Shown here: one piece after another, positions 1 through 5,164 of the stretch
How the letters are laid out: every line of letters begins with the position of its first letter
Position numbering within the stretch: the stretch's first letter is position 1
From: Deltaproteobacteria bacterium
GTDB lineage: Bacteria; Myxococcota; Myxococcia; Myxococcales; 40CM-4-68-19
Direction: 5' to 3'
NCBI GenBank assembly: GCA_005879095.1
Contig: VBLM01000469.1
Location: 1-5,415 of the forward strand
DNA length: 5,415 nucleotides
The notes under the pieces: model-generated
The model's database searches: none
What the model was told of the DNA's origin: nothing
Seen by the model: the letters and a program-made list of their open reading frames with translations, nothing else
Position numbers and translations under genes: made by a program

Positions 1-966
1 CTCGACGTCGGCTGGCGCTCGACGCGCCTGATCACCGTCGACGAGGATGAGCTGCTGGTGCCCAACAGCCTGATCAGCCGCGAAGTGGTCATCAACCACA
101 TGCGGCCGCAGCTGACCGACGTGATCGAGCTGATGATCACCGTCGACCTCGACGTCACCCCGGCGCGCGCGAAGGCGGTGCTGCTCGAGGCGGTGAAGTC
201 GTGCCCGCTGGTCCAGCGCTCGCCCCAGCCGGTCGTGCAGATGGCGTCGTTCACGGCCGACGGCGTGCACTATCGGATCAAGCTCCACACCGAGAGCGTC
301 CTGGTCGAGCGGAAGGCCCTCGACCAGGTGCAGGAAGCGATCTGGTACGCGCTCCGTCGGGCGGCCATCGACATCCCCTACCCGCAGACGACGGTTTCGG
401 TGCGCGAGCGGGCGCCGGAGGCGGAGGACCGCCGGCGGCGCGAGCACAGGGCGGAGGCGGAGGACCTGCTCGGCCGCATCGATTTCGTGCAGGCTCTCTC
501 CGCGCCGGGCCGCAAGGTGCTGATCGAGCGCGCCCGTTTTCTCGAGTACGGGCCGGGTCAGGCCATCGTGCGGCAGGGGGAGCAGGGCGACACGCTGTAC
601 CTCGTCGCGCGCGGCGAGGTCGGCGTGCTCATCCACGCGGAAGGCGCCGCGGACAAGGAAGTCGCGAGGCTCGGGCGCGGGGCACTCTTCGGCGAGATGA
701 GTGTGCTCACCGGCGACCCGCGCACCGCGACCGTCGTCTCGCTGGGAGATTCGGCGATGGTCGCGGTCGATCGCGACGCCTTCGACAGGATTTTGTCGGC
801 CGAGCCGGCGCTCGCCCAGCGGCTGGCGGACGTGATCGCGCGCCGGCGGCTCGCGCTCGACCAGGCGCGCGCCGAGCAGCAGGCGCCCGCGCTGGAGAAG
901 GAATCGTCGAGCATCCTTTCGCGCATCAGCGGCATCTTTGGTTTTGGAGCGCGAACCGGAACTTGA
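1..966 (+). CDS. MscS-family mechanosensitive channel with C-terminal cyclic-nucleotide-binding domain (5' partial)
   Basis: Reading frame 1 is open from the first base to the TGA at 964-966 (321 visible residues), so the gene begins upstream and the transmembrane part is missing. The visible start (residues 3-23) reads V-G-W-R-S-T-R followed by L-V-P-N-S, the typical MscS beta-domain sequence; the MscS C-terminal alpha/beta region continues to about residue 130. A charged Arg/Glu-rich linker (about 135-155) leads to a cNMP-binding domain (about 158-283) with the phosphate-binding cassette F230-G-E-M-S and R241-T-A-T. In this fold the Glu contacts the ribose and the Arg the cyclic phosphate. 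This domain order matches the bCNG subfamily of the MscS superfamily, inner-membrane channels in which nucleotide binding modulates gating. The ligand (cAMP or cGMP) and the mechanosensitivity cannot be told from this fragment. A short Ser/Gly-rich tail ends the protein. The stop overlaps the start of the next gene. Confidence 0.93.
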   Translation, partial: LDVGWRSTRLITVDEDELLVPNSLISREVVINHMRPQLTDVIELMITVDLDVTPARAKAVLLEAVKSCPLVQRSPQPVVQMASFTADGVHYRIKLHTESVLVERKALDQVQEAIWYALRRAAIDIPYPQTTVSVRERAPEAEDRRRREHRAEAEDLLGRIDFVQALSAPGRKVLIERARFLEYGPGQAIVRQGEQGDTLYLVARGEVGVLIHAEGAADKEVARLGRGALFGEMSVLTGDPRTATVVSLGDSAMVAVDRDAFDRILSAEPALAQRLADVIARRRLALDQARAEQQAPALEKESSSILSRISGIFGFGARTGT

Positions 967-1778
967 TCGTCGACGCACACGTTCACCTCTTTCCCGATCG
1001 GCTCGCGCAAGCGATCCGGCGGTGGTTCGACGCGCACGCCTGGAGCATCGAGCACCGCATCGGCGTCGACGAGGCGCTCGCGACGCTGCGTGCCGGCGGG
1101 GTCGATCACTGCGTGGCGCTGCCGTACGCGCACAAGCCGGAAATCGCTTCGGCGCTGAACGATTTCACCGCCGCGCTCGCCGAAGCCGACCCGATGGTCT
1201 GGCCCTGCTGCACCGTCTTTCCCGGCGAGGACGGCAACGAACGCCTGCTGGACGAAGCCCTCTCGGGGGTGTTCAGGGGTGTGAAGATCCACTGCCATGT
1301 GATGAAAATCGCGCCCGACGATCCGCGCCTCGACGTCGTCTGGCGCGCCTCCGCCCGGTACCGCAAGCCGGTCACCATCCACTGCGGGCCCGAGCCGTCG
1401 CTGCCGGGATACGGCCTCGACACGCGCTCGGTCTCCGGCGCCGACCGGCTCAAGCGCGCGCTCGACCGGCATCCGGACGCGATCGCGATCGTGCCGCACC
1501 TGGGCGTCGACGAGTCCGACAAGTTCGAGGCCATGCTGCGCGACTACCCGGGGCTGTACCTCGATACGACGATGGCGGCGACCGGGATTTTTCCATACGA
1601 GCCGTCTCCGGAGATCATCCGCCGCAATCCCGATCGCGTGTTGTACGGGACGGATTTTCCAAATCTGCCGTACGCCTGGGACCGGGAGCTGAAGACGTTG
1701 CGCGCACTGAACCTGCCGCCTTCGGACGAGGCGAAGATTCTCGGCGGCAACGCGCTTCGTCTCTTCTCAGAGCAGTAG
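963..1778 (+). CDS. Amidohydrolase_2-family metal-dependent hydrolase
   Basis: This 271-residue protein has the TIM-barrel amidohydrolase_2 pattern (the family of ACMSD-type decarboxylases and lactone or amide hydrolases). The metal-site H-x-H is H6-V-H8 on strand 1. Further ligand candidates are H140 (in T-I-H-C-G), H179 (in P-H-L-G) and D231 (in Y-G-T-D-F-P-N). K108 and the H110/H112 pair (V-K-I-H-C-H) lie on another strand. Metal ligation is inferred from family knowledge. The start is the TTG at 963, because it places Met directly before I-V-D-A-H-V-H-L-F, where homologues begin, and no ATG or GTG in this frame fits nearby. The TTG shares its bases with the channel gene's stop (TTGA), so the two genes are probably translationally coupled. 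The substrate is unknown; both hydrolysis and decarboxylation remain possible. The 3' end overlaps the converging transposase gene by 12 bp. Confidence 0.9.
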   Translation: MIVDAHVHLFPDRLAQAIRRWFDAHAWSIEHRIGVDEALATLRAGGVDHCVALPYAHKPEIASALNDFTAALAEADPMVWPCCTVFPGEDGNERLLDEALSGVFRGVKIHCHVMKIAPDDPRLDVVWRASARYRKPVTIHCGPEPSLPGYGLDTRSVSGADRLKRALDRHPDAIAIVPHLGVDESDKFEAMLRDYPGLYLDTTMAATGIFPYEPSPEIIRRNPDRVLYGTDFPNLPYAWDRELKTLRALNLPPSDEAKILGGNALRLFSEQ

Positions 1779-2267
1779 CAGCCACTGAGGCCGCGTTCGC
1801 GCGCGACGCCAGCCGGAGCGCAGCAGCCAGGTGCGCGGGTGCGAGAGAACAATTTCGCGGGTCTGCTCGTCGAGCGCCGCGGATGAATACGGATCGCGGG
1901 CCGGCGTGCCCCCGAAGTGGTGCGCGTGATTGGCCAGCACATACGCAATGGCATTTACCAGCTCAGTCGGCGTCTTCAGCAGGCGCGAGTGGTAATGGTC
2001 CGCAAAAACATGGCCCTTGCGGGCCATCAGCCGGTTGAGCGCCTTCGCCACCCGAATCGTGAGCCCGTGCATTCCGCGGGATAACGCCGCGCTCGAGTCC
2101 GCCTCGACGATCAGGTGCAGGTGGTTCCCCTGAATGCTGAAGTGGATGATGCGCAAACCGAAGCGCCCGAGCGCGTCAGCGAAGCACTGTTTGATCACGC
2201 GGTAAGCCCGCCCGCTGCGGAGATTCCAGACGATCGGGCCCGTCAAGCGCGATTCGTGGCTACTCAC
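1767..2267 (-). CDS. REP-associated tyrosine transposase (IS200-like Y1 family), N-terminally short
   Basis: The 166-residue product is a Y1_Tnp/RAYT protein, the single-strand DNA HUH transposase family related to IS200/IS605. The HUH motif is H49-L-H51, within F-S-I-Q-G-N-H-L-H-L-I-V-E. S-R-G-M-H-G-L (63-69) and V-F-A-D-H-Y-H (87-93) are typical of the family. Y109, in A-Y-V-L-A-N-H, is the likely nucleophile by alignment from memory. The C-terminal P-R-T-W-L-L-R-S-G-W-R-R is also a familiar family ending, so the 3' end looks complete. The 5' end does not: the GTG start at 2267 has no Shine-Dalgarno sequence and lies about 10 residues before V-W-N-L-R-S, whereas relatives usually carry a preceding H-V-T-(L/M)-R strand and often more. 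An in-frame stop at 2313-2315 limits any extension. No IS ends or REP-type palindromes were found beside it. It may be a stranded or decaying copy; activity is doubtful. Confidence 0.82.
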   Translation of the reverse strand: MSSHESRLTGPIVWNLRSGRAYRVIKQCFADALGRFGLRIIHFSIQGNHLHLIVEADSSAALSRGMHGLTIRVAKALNRLMARKGHVFADHYHSRLLKTPTELVNAIAYVLANHAHHFGGTPARDPYSSAALDEQTREIVLSHPRTWLLRSGWRRARTRPQWLLLL

Positions 2268-2301
2268 AACCAGACAGCGACATCGTAGTGCTCTCGAGGG
2301 T

Positions 2302-2490
2302 TCAACGCGTGATCAGGACGGTCGGCTCGAAGCGAAGAAACGCGCCTTGGGCGGTCGATTCCACCCCGCCGGAGCGCACGGCGATCGTCCCGGTGCTGCG
2401 CGGAAGAATCTGCGAGCTGTAATCGAGCTTGATCCGCCCGGCGCCCCGGTCGAGCCAGAACACGAGGCGCAACGAGCCTGCGCCGGAACT
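2302..2490 (-). other. Unidentified coding tail after the epoxide hydrolase domain
   Basis: From about 2490 down to the TGA at 2302-2304, the frame beginning G-S-L-R-L-V-F-W-L-D-R-G has almost exclusively G or C in third positions, while the frame carrying the hydrolase core loses that bias here. This argues that roughly 57-60 codons are, or recently were, translated. The peptide is rich in beta-type residues and ends F-L-R-F-E-P-T-V-L-I-T-R. It is not part of the usual epoxide hydrolase fold, which should end near D-D-L-R-Q-F. It could be a C-terminal extension of the hydrolase, joined by a one-base frame change, or the remnant of a different gene fused by deletion. The frame is closed upstream by a TGA at 2527-2529. 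The only in-frame start candidates are weak TTG and GTG codons near 2475 and 2465. I do not recognise the family. Confidence 0.5.
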
Positions 2491-3024
2491 GGCGCAAATC
2501 GTCGATATACAGCTGCGGCTCCTCGATCATGGGAAAGTGCCCGCCGCGCGGCGGCACTGCGTACTGCACGAGATTTGATCGCGAGCGGGCCACGTGCTCC
2601 CTGGGCGGCACGGGCCAGACAGGGTCCGGCCAAGCGGTGACACCGCAGGGATTGGCGATCTTCTCTCCGGGCGCAAGAGCCGCAACGCTGGCGTCCGTCG
2701 TCACGTAGAGCCACATCGACGTGCGAAAGCTGTCCGTCGCGACATAGACCATGACTTCGTCGATCAGTCGCTCCGACGAGTAGATGTCGCTGAAGGAACG
2801 AAGCCTTCGGTCCGTCCACCAGTACCACTTGTCGAGCATCCAGGCGGCCTGACCCACTGGGTTATCGGCGAGCGCCGCGGCCAGGGTCTCACCGCGGAAG
2901 ATATGCGTAGAGATGTACGCCCGCTGGTCGCGCCGCAGCGATTGCACCCGCTTCGTGAAGTCCACTTCGGCGGAAGAAGGATCCGCAGGTTCGTCCGGTA
3001 TGTCGGGATAGAGCATGTGGACGT

Positions 3025-3062
3025 GATGGCCCATGAGGTGCGTGGAAAAGTCATGGGCCATC
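3025..3062. repeat. 12-bp inverted repeat in the epoxide hydrolase pseudogene
   Basis: GATGGCCCATGA (3025-3036) and its exact reverse complement TCATGGGCCATC (3051-3062) flank 14 bases. They encode the two M-A-H / M-G-H stretches of the hydrolase. The frameshift site at 3081-3082 lies about 20 bases away. Confidence 0.7.
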
Positions 3063-3644
3063 CATCCCGCGGAGATGGCGCCTGATCTCCACCGTGTACG
3101 ATGTACTGCGGATAGCCGAGCACCTCGGTGAGGAGCTTGTCGTATCGGCGCCCGACCGCGCGCAGGTTTTCGGGCACGTCGGGGGCCTCGGAAAGACCCA
3201 CTCCAGGGGCAGAGATGACGATGACATCGAAGGCGTCTTTGACGTCCCCTCCGAAACGCTCCGGATGCGCCAGCGGCTCGATGACGTCGATGAACGAATA
3301 GAACGAGTACGGCCAGCCGTGCAGCAGCACCAGCGGCACCGCTGCATTGCCGGAGCCTTTCTCGAGAATGTAATGAAGCTTCTTGCCGTCGATCTCGGCG
3401 ATGAAATTGTGAAAGCGGTTGATCCGCGCCTCGGCACGGCGCCAGTCGTAGGTCGTCGACCAGAGTTCTCCGAGCTTTCGCAGCCACTCCTGAGCGATGC
3501 CGTAGCGCCAGGGTTCGACGCCTTTCTGCGAGAGCCAGCGGTGATCCGCGAGCGTTGGCTGTGGAATCCTGAACGTGATCGCCTTCGGTTGGCTGGACGC
3601 CGCGAGCGCGAACAGAGCGGCGATGACGGACAGTCTCACGTGGT

Positions 3645-3649
3645 TCCCC
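3645..3649 (-). promoter_or_regulatory. Ribosome binding site of the epoxide hydrolase gene
   Basis: On the minus strand GGGGA lies five bases before GTG 3639, in the 14-base gap behind the rhodanese stop. It supports GTG 3639 as the start, which also puts the hydrophobic signal peptide exactly at the N-terminus. Confidence 0.6.
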
Positions 3650-3653
3650 GATG

Positions 3654-3977
3654 TCAGTACTGTGCGACCGAAGGATCGATCATCCGCGACCAGAGGTCGA
3701 TTCCGCCCGCGAGCGACACCGCGTCGCCGAATCCGGCTTGCCGCAGGATCGCCGCTGCCGACAGGCTGCGGACGCCGTGATGGCAGTACGTCACCACGAG
3801 CGCTCCGGCCGGCGGCTGCACTTCGTCGAGGCGCTGTTGCAGCTCGTGAAGCGGAATCAGCGCCTGGTCCGGCAGACGTGCCAGTTGGTGTTCCCATTCC
3901 TGCCGCACGTCGAGCAGCCAGACCGGCTCACCGCGGCGCAGCTTTTCCGCCAGCTGTTCCGGCCGGATCTCCATCAT
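3654..3977 (-). CDS. Single-domain rhodanese (sulfurtransferase)
   Basis: This 107-residue protein is a one-domain rhodanese of GlpE-like size. L-L-D-V-R (21-25) and W-E-H (28-30) form the N-terminal signature. The active loop is C65-H-H-G-V-R70, with a six-residue cradle and the sulfur-accepting Cys present; L-A-G-G-I-D-L-W (89-96) is the typical C-terminal motif. It probably carries a persulfide and transfers sulfane sulfur in the cytoplasm; the acceptor is unknown. The start is ATG 3977, because GGAGG sits eight bases upstream, which rules out the upstream TTG at 3992. The ATG overlaps the stop of the small membrane-peptide gene (ATGA). ATG 3974 directly behind it is a near-equal alternative. 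The epoxide hydrolase gene follows after 14 bases, so the genes are likely co-transcribed. Confidence 0.92.
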   Translation of the reverse strand: MMEIRPEQLAEKLRRGEPVWLLDVRQEWEHQLARLPDQALIPLHELQQRLDEVQPPAGALVVTYCHHGVRSLSAAAILRQAGFGDAVSLAGGIDLWSRMIDPSVAQY

Positions 3978-4090
3978 GGCGAGAGCCTCCAACGTAGCGC
4001 GGGCGGGGCGATCAGCGCGCCGGCGTGCGCCACAGCGAGCAATGCGGCCAGCCAGAGGAGGATCGCGGCCAGCGTCTCAGGGGAGGTCAT
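3974..4090 (-). CDS. Small predicted single-pass membrane protein, 38 residues
   Basis: On the minus strand, ATG at 4090 opens 38 codons ending with TGA at 3974-3976. The peptide starts M-T-S-P-E-T and then has a continuous hydrophobic stretch, about residues 7-28 (L-A-A-I-L-L-W-L-A-A-L-L-A-V-A and onward). It ends with a short basic tail (R-W-R-L-S-P), so it would be a single transmembrane helix, probably with the C-terminus inside by the positive-inside rule. Third codon positions are about 85% G/C, as in the neighbouring genes. Its start lies inside the last 14 bases of the DUF488 gene and its stop overlaps the rhodanese ATG. It also fills the only gap in the operon. These points support a real gene; against it are its length and the weak ribosome binding site. 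No known family is recognised. Confidence 0.6.
   Translation of the reverse strand: MTSPETLAAILLWLAALLAVAHAGALIAPPALRWRLSP
3986..3990 (-). promoter_or_regulatory. Ribosome binding site deciding the rhodanese start
   Basis: A perfect GGAGG on the minus strand stands eight bases before ATG 3977. It lies inside the 3' end of the small membrane-peptide gene. It shows that the in-frame TTG at 3992, which overlaps this site, is not the start. Confidence 0.75.
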
Positions 4091-4586
4091 AGGTCAGATG
4101 TCCGCGGACGAGGCGCGCGCAGGCGGTGCGCCGGTGCGGCCGCGCCCGGGTGCCGACGAGCTCCTCCACCTTGCGCTTTTTTTCCAGCACCAGGTAGTCG
4201 CCGATCAGGCTGCGGTGGCAGCGCCAGGGAACGGCCTCGGCGCACATCACCGCGACCCGCCCGCGCAGCGCGAGCAGCTTGCGGATGCCGTCGCGGAACT
4301 CGCCGGTGCGCATGTGGTCGGCATAGTTGCGGAAGCCGCGGTTGCGCCAGCACGGCCGAGCCGAAGGCGAGGCCGCTTTCGGTCGTCGTCCGGCGAGCTC
4401 CGGGATCGCCACGTACTCGATGTCCGCCCTTTTCAAAGCGCGCTTCAACGTCGCCTCGTCGAAGTGCGGAAACGCCCGTGATCCCCGTAATTTACGAACG
4501 TCGGCGACCACCGCGATGCGGTGGTCGCCGAGCAGCTCGACAAACTCCGCGAGCGACCGGTTCGAATGCCCGACCGTGAGGATCAA
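4077..4586 (-). CDS. DUF488 family protein
   Basis: This 169-residue protein has the DUF488 hallmarks: I-L-T-V-G-H-S-N-R-S at residues 2-11, V-A-D-V-R-K (27-32), W-R-N-R-G-F-R-N-Y-A-D-H-M (80-92), and the near-invariant M-C-A-E-A-V-P-W-R-C-H-R-S-L-I (114-128) with C115, E117 and C123-H124-R125. The C-terminal R-G-H-L-T-Y is also typical. The biochemical role of the family is not established; the conserved Cys/His/Arg cluster suggests an enzyme or ligand site, which is inference. The start is TTG 4586, which puts Met exactly where homologues begin and overlaps the GNAT stop as TTGA; a longer reading upstream would run through the GNAT gene. The segment 69-79 before W-R-N is variable. The 3' end overlaps the next small gene by 14 bp. 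A strong hairpin-forming repeat lies in codons 19-29. Confidence 0.92.
   Translation of the reverse strand: MILTVGHSNRSLAEFVELLGDHRIAVVADVRKLRGSRAFPHFDEATLKRALKRADIEYVAIPELAGRRPKAASPSARPCWRNRGFRNYADHMRTGEFRDGIRKLLALRGRVAVMCAEAVPWRCHRSLIGDYLVLEKKRKVEELVGTRARPHRRTACARLVRGHLTYDLP
4501..4531. repeat. Perfect 14-bp inverted repeat with 3-base loop inside the DUF488 gene
   Basis: The arm TCGGCGACCACCGC (4501-4514) is followed by GAT and then by its exact reverse complement (4518-4531). Transcribed from the minus strand it would form a very GC-rich stem-loop starting about 55 bases after the DUF488 start. It encodes part of L-G-D-H-R-I-A-V-V-A-D. No T-run follows, so it is not an ordinary intrinsic terminator. 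Confidence 0.85.
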
Positions 4587-5068
4587 CGCAGCCGTTTCTG
4601 CATCGTGCGGCGGATGGTCTCGTAGCCGAGGTCCTTGAACAGGTCCCGGGCGCGCCGGTTGTTGCCCGCGACCTCGAGCGCGATGACCTCGATGCCCTTT
4701 TCGCGCGCCGACTGCTCGGCCTTCTGCATGAGCAGGCGGCCGTAATTGCGGCCGCGCGCCTCGCGGACGATGCCGAGCGTCGTCACTTGCAGCGTCGGCG
4801 TGCCGGTGCGGGCATCGTCGCGCGCGGAAAGCCAGAGGTGGCCGAGGTACTCGCCCGCGTCGCCCTCCAGCACCCACAATTCCGCACCCGGCCGGCTAAA
4901 GCCGTTTTTCGAGAAGCCCATCTTCACGTCGAGCAGCGCCGGGAAGCGTTCGCGGAGCGTGGTGCGCTCGGTTTCGGTCGAGTCGCCCAGCGAGTCGAGC
5001 TGCGTCTCCAGCTCGAGCGCCATGAAGTGCGGCCAGTCTTTCGGCACGTACGGGCGGAGGTTCGGCAT
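4583..5068 (-). CDS. GNAT family N-acetyltransferase
   Basis: The 161-residue product has one GNAT fold. Motif A spans about 94-120: L-Q-V-T-T-L-G-I-V, then R105-G-R-N-Y-G110, a variant of the R/Q-x-x-G-x-G/A pyrophosphate loop with Asn in place of the middle Gly, followed by the helix R-L-L-M-Q-K-A-E-Q-S-A. Motif B is L-E-V-A-G-N-N-R-R-A-R-D-L-F-K-D-L-G-Y at 131-149, the usual end of acetyl-CoA-dependent acetyltransferases. The N-terminal half is less typical, with an F-S-K-N-G-F-S-R-P-G-A-E-L-W-V-L-E segment (52-68) that may hold the acceptor site. The substrate (amine, peptide or antibiotic) is not predictable. ATG 5068 is the start; no clear Shine-Dalgarno sequence precedes it, and the upstream ATG at 5079 is out of frame. 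It is the first gene of the minus-strand cluster and its stop overlaps the DUF488 TTG. Confidence 0.9.
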   Translation of the reverse strand: MPNLRPYVPKDWPHFMALELETQLDSLGDSTETERTTLRERFPALLDVKMGFSKNGFSRPGAELWVLEGDAGEYLGHLWLSARDDARTGTPTLQVTTLGIVREARGRNYGRLLMQKAEQSAREKGIEVIALEVAGNNRRARDLFKDLGYETIRRTMQKRLR

Positions 5069-5164
5069 GGGCGGCCCATAGCGAAATCCGGGCGCGGCGA
5101 CAAGGTGCCACTTGCATCCTGCGTCAGTTTCCGCTTGAAGGTGCGGGCGGATTTCGGAGGCGGT
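5069..5164. promoter_or_regulatory. Divergent intergenic region, probably holding the promoters for both sides
   Basis: These 96 bases separate the minus-strand operon from the plus-strand gene starting at 5165, so both promoters should lie here or upstream in the coding regions. On the minus strand TTGTCG (5098-5103) and TATGGG (5075-5080) stand 17 bases apart, a weak sigma70-like match. It would put the transcript start almost on the GNAT ATG, giving a leaderless message. On the plus strand I see no convincing -35/-10 pair. The presence of promoters is inferred from gene orientation and the exact boxes are unproven. Confidence 0.3.
5156..5160 (+). promoter_or_regulatory. Ribosome binding site of the gene starting at 5165
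   Basis: GGAGG lies four bases before GTG 5165. The spacing is shorter than ideal, but no better start follows within the next 150 bases. The other GTG at 5163 is in a different frame. Confidence 0.5.

Larger units (their letters stand above)
2302..3639 (-). pseudogene. Secreted epoxide hydrolase-like alpha/beta hydrolase, disrupted by two frameshifts
   Basis: The gene reads from GTG 3639 with a Sec signal peptide (about residues 1-17, M-R-L-S-V-I-A-A-L-F-A-L-A-A-S). An EHN-type N-terminal domain follows (W-R-Y-G, T-T-Y-D-W-R, I-N-R-F, E-I-D-G-K-K-L-H-Y), then the alpha/beta fold with oxyanion motif H107-G-W-P and nucleophile D185 in H-G-G-D. Right after D185 the frame breaks near 3081-3082. 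Restoring one G to a GG run would give H-G-G-D-Q-G-A-I-S-A-G-W, the expected family sequence. The middle part then runs in another frame (M-A-H-D-F, W-Y-W-W-T-D, V-T-A-W-P-D-P-V-W-P) to the catalytic His in R-G-G-H-F-P (codon 2537-2539) and P-Q-L-Y-I-D-D-L-R-Q-F, where such enzymes normally end. Around 2477-2492 the coding signal returns to the first frame and continues to TGA 2302-2304. The enzyme would open epoxides to diols through a covalent ester on Asp. The EHN segment before W-R-Y-G looks about eight residues shorter than usual. The two errors may be real decay or assembly errors. Confidence 0.85.

Noticed and set aside
201..962. Upstream extension of the amidohydrolase frame inside the channel gene
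   Set aside because: The translation is low-complexity Arg/Gly/Ala sequence out of frame with the channel. The family N-terminus begins exactly at TTG 963.
558..1499. Long minus-strand open frame (313 codons) across the channel/amidohydrolase junction
   Set aside because: It is antisense to two well-identified proteins, its translation is Arg/Ala/Ser-rich without any motif, and open antisense frames are expected at this GC content.
938..2038. Long plus-strand frame (366 codons) over the amidohydrolase and transposase
   Set aside because: It is an Arg/Ala-rich shadow of the amidohydrolase frame and has no recognisable motif.
2268..2301. Transcription terminator or transposon end between the transposase and the hydrolase tail
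   Set aside because: The 34 bases contain only a short CTCGAG palindrome, with no stem plus T-run and no match to a terminal repeat.
3094..4481. Several plus-strand open frames opposite the hydrolase, rhodanese and DUF488 genes
   Set aside because: They are antisense to clearly conserved proteins and show no domain signature of their own.
4586..4877. Upstream extension of the DUF488 frame into the GNAT gene
   Set aside because: The sequence is Arg/Gly/Ala-rich, overlaps the conserved GNAT motifs in another frame, and homologues begin at I-L-T-V-G-H.
5112..5140. Plus-strand promoter TTGCAT / TTGAAG before the gene at 5165
   Set aside because: Only three of six consensus bases match in each box, which is no better than chance.
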